From NCBI GenBank assembly GCA_037501455.1, contig CM074861.1:35232001-35296000 (forward strand): a DNA stretch of 64,000 nt, written 5' to 3'. The DNA is from Lantana camara (lineage: Eukaryota; Streptophyta; Magnoliopsida; Lamiales; Verbenaceae). The translations under genes and the position numbers were made by a program. How positions within the stretch are numbered: the stretch's first letter is position 1; each line of letters begins with the position of its first letter. The notes below the pieces were generated by a model. That model saw only the letters and a list, made by a program, of their open reading frames with translations. It made no database searches and was not told the DNA's origin. This document shows positions 57,313-64,000 of the stretch, in pieces.

Positions 57313-59729
57313 TTGAGTTACCGAACGTTTGAATTGAGAAGTGATTCGATTCACCGAGTGAGAGGTACTACTTATAAATTAAAAGTTAGTTCCTAACTTA
57401 TAGAGTTATTTCTATTGTATTGGAGATAGCTCCTAAGTTTTGATGCTTGTAGTATCAAAAAAATATTTATGATATTGCTTTGATTTCAATTATTGTTCTA
57501 GTTACAGTTAATGTGCTATAAGACAACTATGTTATTGCTTTGATATTTATTAATGAGATCTTCATCCCCCTCCCCCCCCCCCCCCTCTCCCCTTTTTGGC
57601 ACGTGTCTTTATAGCATGGATGATGGACAGTTGGACACAAATGCTTGTTGGAGGCATTTAACATATTTTTAACTTTAGGATTTCAAGTTTTTGAAATTAT
57701 ATTTGTAATGCTGAATTTGGTTGAGGATTTACAGTTTATTTGCAGCATGGATGTTGAAGACATGGATGCTTTATTTGTAATGCTTTTTGACACGTTTCTT
57801 TATAACATGGATGTTGAAGACATTGTTATAATTATTTTTATTATTCAAACATGTTAAGTGTAATAGATAGTGGTTTTTTATAGCTAAGGTCTTCATAATA
57901 GTGTAACTGTGTATACCTGCTTCTGCAAAAATCTTGATTGATGGATAATGGATGTTGGAATAAATTGTGTACACATTTTGTCTGTAAAGATAAATAAATT
58001 ACAGCATAGGCAGATGGCTCGCGAGCCGAGGCAAGCCCGGGCCACCCCTTTAGAGCCCGAGCCCCAGCCAGCAAAAAAAAGTCAAAGCTCGTCTCGTCTC
58101 GTTTACATCCCTACGTGTGGCCCTCTTTCCAATACATGATTGGTTCGATCAAATCGTTTAATCGATTCAAGCCTTAAACCCCGTGATCGAGCATTTGTAT
58201 GTGACCCTCTAGGTTCTTTATTCAATTAACAGCGACCCCAATTAATTAATTCCTAAATTAATTAATCGGTTCACTGATCACACTACCATAGTCTAGCAAC
58301 AGGTGTGTGACCCCTAGCTGAATAAGAATGTATCGATTCGAAAGAACCTTTAAGTCATTAAAATATGTGAAATAAGGTCCTCCTACAACTTATCTCTCAA
58401 CCAAGATCTAGGGCAAGAGAATAATTAGAACCCTAATAATCTCGATCTTAAAGTTAAGTTCATTTCATATCCATTTGATCTCAATCCAAGAAACCCTTTT
58501 CTTGATCTCGATCCACTACCTTGGCCAAGGTCTCCTAGATGGCACATGAATGACTTACACAATGAGAGATTAACTTGCTTATGCAAGTGTAGGTCCTTTA
58601 TTGATTCTTATATGCTTCTATGCGCCACTTGTGCAGCCCCAACATAAGCCTTGAATCAGCTGTCTCGAGCGACATCCTTTAAAGCTACAGAGTTAGCCCA
58701 CGAAGCATCGATGGAATCTCAAGTCTAAGGACTACTGAATCACATTAATGACTCGTGAGATATTTCATAATTTGGAAGTTTCTATTTCCAAAAATAGAAA
58801 CTTCCTTTTCCATTTAGGAATCTTCTGATACGGGACACCCTAGTGTACTCATTTTGAATAAATGAGCACCCCCATGTATCACGCACGTATCAGCCATACA
58901 GTTTGCACCCCATGAAATAAGGTGGTCCTTCTTAAGTATGTGATCACACGAGCAAACTTCGAGCAAGTCATATCAACAATCCCACTATCTATTGGACTCA
59001 TCAACTTGGAGTGATTTTTAATCATGACTTATGTGATTTAGGCCTCGTTTCATGAATCACTTCTCCTAAGTGATAGAGTCCTATAAGTCATTTAGATTAG
59101 GGGAGTTCTTATACATGCGTAGTTAAAGTAAACATACAATCAAACAAGAGCATATAAAGAAGTGTTGCCTTATGATCAAATCAGTTCGTTTATTATTCAA
59201 AGATTGTCTGTGATTTATAGTACAAAGCGGATTACAACATCGGCTTTAAGGATACTATTCCTAACACTTGGTTCGTCGTGTTAAGTCAAGCATGTACTTT
59301 TAGTTATGTTTGTAGCATACTATGTTGTTACTTTTGGATACTCCTGTTATGATTCGTATGTTGTACTTTCGGATTATGTTAGTAGGACCGTGACTGTCAT
59401 CTAGGTTGGATTATATAACTCGTTTGGGATTTGCTTGCTGGACCGCGATGGTCACTAAATTGTTATCATGGATGTATTATGACTTCGAAATTATTGTGTT
59501 GATGGAATTGTTATATTATGCTTATCTCTTAAATTGATGTTTATGTTTGAAATTTTATATGTTGGATTTTTGTATGTTTCCACTTATGTTTACTTGTTGC
59601 GTTGAGTTGTCTTAGAAGCGCGTAGTTAGGATGTCTGTCCGTCACCGCTTGCTTTAGATATGATGCGTATATGGATGACAACTTGTAGCACGGGATAGGA
59701 TGTGATAGTCTTTTTTCGGGGGCGTTACA

Positions 59730-60582
59730 CTTAGTATATTGTTAATCTTGACAGGAATGAATCAAGAAAGGAAGCACAACTCATATCTCTAGTGGAATAT
59801 TGGACAACGAGAAGCATGGGAATATCCCATCCATTAAGAAGCTGGATACGGGATCAAAGATTGGTGTAATTTCTGGACCAATCACTAACGGATTTTCCAT
59901 ACAAAAATAAACCTAAAAGATCTCTATATATTTGGGAGAGTTTAAGGCATTGCTTCTAAGAGCTTTTGTAAGGTTGAGAAGTTCTCTGTTAGTGTACGAG
60001 ATTGTGAGTCTCTGGTTGTTAGTGACCAATACTAGGTGTTGAGGTTAGAGGAAGAATTCCTCTGGTAGATCAAATATAAGTTCTGATCTTTGATGTAGTT
60101 TACTTTATGCGAGTTTGTAAGATAGATAGACTAAAGGAACTTATTTATCCTAGCTGTGTGGTGCAAGGACTTACAAAGCTTTGCTTGTGGATTCTAAAGT
60201 TCTTAATGAATTCCCTTTAAAAACTCCAAGCTAACAACTTGGGATAGGACTAGACTTGCGGAACCCGTTATAAATCAATTGTGCACTTTACTTTCAACAA
60301 TTATTCCACTTTACAGTTTGTTGGAACTTTTTCTCTTTCTCAAAATGTTCAAAACTGTTTCAAGTTCCAGTTGGAAACTCCCAAGGTTGTCAGGTTTAGA
60401 TTTCATGGTTCAATTTTGTGTTTCATTTCCTCTATATATATATCACATGTATTGATAGACAATTAAAATTAGAAAAGAAGTAGTTTTGATATGTAAAAAG
60501 AATTAAAAGATGTTCTCGTATATCTCGATCACCGATCAATATACTTATTATATGTGGTAAGTAAAACCGAAAATTAAACACA
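59730..60582. other. Unassigned sequence, possibly an old LTR fragment
   Basis: Composition and phrases such as CTCTATATATTTGGGAGAG (about 59920) resemble a promoter part of a copia LTR, but no matching ends or duplication were found. No gene is seen. Confidence 0.3.
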
Positions 60583-60590
60583 ACTGAAAT

Positions 60591-61195
60591 TAGGGTTGTC
60601 AATGGGGTGGATTTTAATCCGAATCCGGTCCGAGTCCGATCTGAATTTTAGCATATTCGTCCGATAAAAATATTCGATGGATCATATCCGATTATAAATA
60701 TTCGTTATCCGAAATAAATGGAGCGAATATGGATTTAAGGAATTCGATCCGTTAAGAATCCGAATCCGATATTATATATAATATTTAATTAAATAAATTA
60801 TTTACTAGTACATAATATTAAGTAAAATGATTAAAATTAAAATTTTCACATATTTATCATTTTAAACAATAATAAAATTTAAATTTTTTACTCTAAAAGT
60901 ATATATTTTCTTTTATTAATAAGTTTAAATTAATTTATTTTAAATAAATATAAAAAAAACTATCAAATAATTCATTAAATAATAATTATTTATTAAATAT
61001 TATGTAATTATATTTATTTTTTATATCAAATTTGTTATTTAAAAAAATAAATTTTATTACTAATCGGGTCGGATCTTTTATCGGATCGAATCCGACCCGA
61101 TTATATCGGATTCGGATCCGATATTCGGATTCTCTTATCGGATTCGGATCCGGAATCTCCTGATCCGGTCCGAATCCGACCCGTTGACAGCCCTA
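60591..61195. mobile_element. Non-autonomous hAT-type element, 605 bp
   Basis: Ends TAGGGTTGTCAATGGGG and (reverse complement) TAGGGCTGTCAACGGGT. The exact 8-bp duplication ACTGAAAT lies at 60583-60590 and 61196-61203. Subterminal regions repeat GGATTCGGATCC-like motifs in both orientations, and the centre is AT-rich. No transposase. Confidence 0.92.
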
Positions 61196-61203
61196 ACTGA
61201 AAT

Positions 61204-64000
61204 AGAAAATTGAAAGTCCACTAATTAAATTCGTAATTACCCGTGAAACAAAAAGAGTGTTTCAAAATAGTGATATCCTGTTTGGGCTGGGCTTTCTAAT
61301 AAAGGAAAAAAAGCCCACTAACAAGTTCATGGGCCGGATCAGCTATTCGGTAATTGTTACCACTGTTAATTCTTGAATAGTTGGGACCATTACTCATTAA
61401 TGACAGCAAAAATAACAAAAAAGGAAAATTTTATATGAGATGGCTATGGCCTACGGATAAGGATAAGAGCTCCAAAAAACAACAAGAACATGAAAGGAAA
61501 GGAGGAGAAAAATTCCTCCAAAATGGACCTACCATTTAAGGCCCAATTTAAGTTGGATCTATTTGTGGCTACAAAATTTTCTTATTGGATATGTGTTCTT
61601 TCAGCTCTAAATAGTCAAAATCTGAAGCCCATATTATTCTCACATTTAATGCTGCAAAATAGACTGCATTCATGTCCGACTTAAATGCACACTACTAACT
61701 TGCTGCAAATATTTTGACTTATTTAGAAGTTGAGACAGACCGTTGTTTTCGGACGTAATCAAGTAGTTGAACGTTATCTTAGTTTAATCAGAAATTTTAT
61801 ATTCGAATTTATGAGTACATAGTTATAATTAGTTTATCAGGTACCGATTGATCAATTCTATATATATTAGTTTAACTAAAAATTTTATATTCGAGTTATT
61901 GAATTGATAGTTACAATCAATATGAAAAATTTTACATTTTAATTATCAGGCCCGGCTTGTTTTTTGATAAAATGGTATAAATTAAATTAAATTATTATGT
62001 TTACAAAATTGATAATCGCAGAATATGTTGGAAAAGTGTAGATGGGGCCAAGTGTTGAAAGTTGCATATACGAAAATGTGAAAGAAAGCTGTATCTGTAT
62101 TGTGATGTAAGTTGGATTTGTAAAGTAAGCGTCTTTTATCACGCAAATATGTTATGGTCCCAAACTGTTGCTGGCCCATGTCCCTTCTTCGCGCTACACT
62201 GACCATGACACATCTTAATATATACCTAAAATACATACAAATTTTAAATATATTTTAAATTGTAGCAGCTAAAGTTGGAAGTGTTTGAAAAAAAAATATT
62301 AATAATAGGAAAAAGAATTTTATAAGTTGAGCAAAAGTAAAATTTATGTGTTTTTTTTATATTTTATTTATTAAGTTCGAATTTGGTTGAAATGTTAAAG
62401 TATAAAAAATTTTCTTACTTAATAACTGCATTTTCTTGATTCCAAACACAAAATCTTTGATTAATGTGATAAGCGACCTTATCCTTTTATAAAAAACGTA
62501 ATATGCTTTTTTTTTAGAGGAACCGGTAAAAAAAAAAAAAAGAAAACGTAATATGCTTGGTTTGTAAGTGTTACCAGGATATTTCCACCTTAATCAAGCT
62601 TGTTGGGGGCGAAATCCCTTGATTTTTTCAAATTTTCAATTATTTACTAGATTCCATTCAGATCAAATTATTGAAACGTAAAATACTTTTTACCAATAAT
62701 AATTGTATTCACAAGAACTTGAACACTCTGCATTCATAGGACTTGCACATGAAACATTTTTCTTGTTAAACTATACGTTTAATTATTAAGCTATATCGCT
62801 GATAGTTATTGATCTAAATTTCTTGTTCATGTTTATTATTGTATATAAGTTTCAGTAATTGGATAACTTTGCTCCTTTCAAATGACCTTATTTTATAGTT
62901 AATACTAATTAAAGATTTTAGCACCTCCATTTACGCAAAATTCTCGCTTTAACTTTACCTATATACAATTTTAATATTACAGGATCATGTTTCATAAAAT
63001 CTAAATTGCTAAAACCAAAATATGGAGACATATATAAGAAAAGAGTAGTTAATTTCAGAACTTTGGGGTTGGAGATATATGGTCCATTTCTTTCTCCTTT
63101 GATCTGAGACTGAGAGAGATGAAAAATCCAGAAACCTGGTGCCAAACTTTCCCTTGAGAGTCAGTCCCTACACCAAGTTGGAATCCTATCTTCTCAATAA
63201 TGCAATTCCCAAATGAATGTTTGTGACATCAATCAACCCTATAATTATTATTTTTCTTGCTATATATTTATCTTTTCTAGAAAGAATACAAACCATTCAT
63301 ATATATAATCATATTATTCAATAAAAAAAAAAAAGGAAAAATTTCCCACATGAACATGGCATGGGCATGCACATGAGGTGAGACCACCTTGTCTCCATAG
63401 CCACCGTAAACCCTACGATGACACCAGCTGTGGCCGTCTACGTCGTCGCACACCACATGCATGCATCCATGCGCATGTTCTTGTCGCCATGCATTCATTA
63501 CATGAAAACCTAATCAACATAAATATATTCTGGTTGAGATTTGGACATTCTCAGTAAACTGGATCAAGAAGTCAATTAGGAGTCGAGAGAGAATTTTATC
63601 ACGAATACGATTTAGCCAAATTTTGTTCATCGATACAGTTATAGAATTCGACTTCCTAATTACATTTGATTGAGCAATTTCGACCCATTAAAAAGTACCC
63701 GATCGAGGGCAAAGCATTTGCAATACTAATTAAAGTTGTTAAATTTACGTCGAAGAAGGTAGCTACATTAGTTGTGTCCAGTTCAAAGGGTCTGTGAAAG
63801 CAAAAGCATACACATAATTAAAGGGGAGGAACTGAGAGGGACCTTAATGTCTCCATGGCAAAGAACAACAGCTACCAGAGAAACCAGTCTAAACATGCAT
63901 GCACAGGCACATACAAATCTTCTGGGGTGGGGGCTACCGCCCCCTCATTTTTTGAAAAAGAAATGGTTTTTTTATTTTATTTTATATATATAATAGGCTT
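61204..64000. other. Intergenic sequence, no gene seen
   Basis: AT-rich with short open frames lacking domains (61490-61684, 62918-63145, 63277-63498, 63772-63993). The only structured item is the 16-bp repeat pair at 62493-62558. Confidence 0.6.
62493..62558 (+). repeat. 16-bp direct repeats around a tiny A-tailed insert
   Basis: AAAACGTAATATGCTT occurs at 62493-62508 and 62543-62558. Between lie 34 bases ending in a long A run. The pattern resembles a minimal target-primed retroposition with a long target-site duplication. Confidence 0.6.

Larger units (their letters stand above)
24261..58113. mobile_element. Outer hAT transposon carrying all deeper insertions
   Basis: Left end TAGGCATGCAAACGAG and right end (reverse complement) TAGGGATGTAAACGAG are terminal inverted repeats of Ac/hAT type. 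An exact 8-bp duplication CGTGTGGC flanks it (24253-24260 and 58114-58121). Without the nested insert it is about 2.6 kb. It contains a captured-looking exon (24521-24683) and the C-terminal part of a hAT transposase (56829-57312), but no N-terminal or catalytic transposase region. AT-rich non-coding sequence fills 56099-56800 and 57313-58000, with a C run at about 57565-57592. Confidence 0.92.
23550..59266 (-). mobile_element. Solo copia LTR (minus strand), split by the hAT stack
   Basis: The minus-strand reading begins TGTTAGGAATAGTATCC at 59266 and ends TTTCCCAACA at 23550. It is the same family as the LTRs at 1-784, 6850-7903 and 28810-51948. Pieces 23550-24260 and 58122-59266 total about 1.86 kb. 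Flanks CTTCG (23545-23549) and CTTGG (59267-59271) are a 5-bp duplication with one mismatch. No internal region remains, so it is a recombined solo LTR. A G-box at 24251-24256 abuts the hAT insertion site. Confidence 0.87.
13092..59729 (+). mobile_element. Solo LTR, gypsy-like family A, split by nested insertions
   Basis: It starts TGTGGCGG (degenerate form of the TGTAAC start of families B-D) and ends GGGGGCGTTACA. Its pieces are 13092 to about 15300, about 22995 to 23549, and 59272-59729, together about 3.2 kb, close to the 3.04-3.07 kb of families B and C. Landmarks shared with B-D keep the same order: splice-donor-like AAG|GTAAGC at 13801, palindrome array, a GCGAGATTTGG block (15273), and an acceptor-like CTGCAG at 23504-23509. 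No clear target-site duplication was found (CATGG versus CTTAG), so age or recombination may have blurred the ends. The gypsy assignment is by similarity to family C, which has a gag. Confidence 0.72.

Noticed and set aside
13092..59729. Whether LTR A has a 5-bp target-site duplication
   Set aside because: Candidate flanks CATGG and CTTAG match at only three of five bases; not claimed.
13061..60299. A further outer copia LTR around LTR A (TGTTGTCATAACA at 13061 to CTTTCAACA at 60299)
   Set aside because: Plausible ends and LTR-like text, but no matching duplication and no second copy to compare; left as unassigned.
1..64000. tRNA or rRNA genes
   Set aside because: I saw no cloverleaf with A and B box context and no rRNA-like conserved blocks; matches to tRNA ends are primer-binding sites.

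Overview
The window is a plant nuclear genome segment. I see plant-type L1, Ty1/copia, Ty3/gypsy (Athila-like) and hAT elements, intron-style splice sites and TATA boxes, and no bacterial operon structure. No intact host gene was found. Almost everything between 1 and 61.2 kb is transposable-element sequence. The species cannot be fixed from sequence alone; a repeat-rich, probably heterochromatic region of a flowering plant is the safest reading.

Layout. 1-7903 is a Ty1/copia retrotransposon whose left end lies outside the window. It has a long structured leader, a broken gag-pol and a shortened 3' LTR. 7904-13091 is non-coding and holds one 959-bp hAT-type non-autonomous element (8532-9490). 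13092-59729 is a single stack of nested insertions. 59730-64000 is non-coding and holds a 605-bp hAT-type element (60591-61195) and a very small retroposition-like insertion near 62.5 kb.

The stack, outside to inside: (1) solo LTR of a gypsy-like family A, 13092-59729, holding an L1 (about 15300-22995) that itself carries a minus-strand solo LTR of family D (16064-18768); (2) minus-strand solo copia LTR, 23550-59266; (3) a hAT element with a captured exon and a C-terminal transposase remnant, 24261-58113; (4) a second hAT with an N-terminal and catalytic transposase remnant, 24854-56090; (5) solo LTR of family B, 26948-55259; (6) two solo copia LTRs inside it, 28810-51948 (+) and 53050-55172 (-); (7) inside the first of those, a gag-only gypsy-like element of family C (29291-38074) and a complete but decayed Athila-like element (38618-50999). 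Target-site duplications support most levels: TATGA, TGTAA, AAGGG, TCCTT, GTTTG, ACCACAAC and CGTGTGGC are exact, and two others differ by one base.

No coding gene reads intact. Most inactivating stops look like C-to-T (or G-to-A) changes, as expected of old methylated repeats. Three kinds of structure go beyond ordinary annotation. First, four long hairpins in the copia leader share an invariant apical stem-loop but have different, compensating outer stems. Second, three hairpins in the Athila-like LTR share an invariant 14-nt loop with different stems. Third, all four gypsy-like LTR families (A-D) carry arrays of short palindromes centred on CGGCCG; each family has its own flanks, but in A, C and D units recur in pairs at 31-32 bp spacing. 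These are the best candidates for undescribed function, probably RNA packaging or dimerisation signals, or chromatin or protein-binding arrays.
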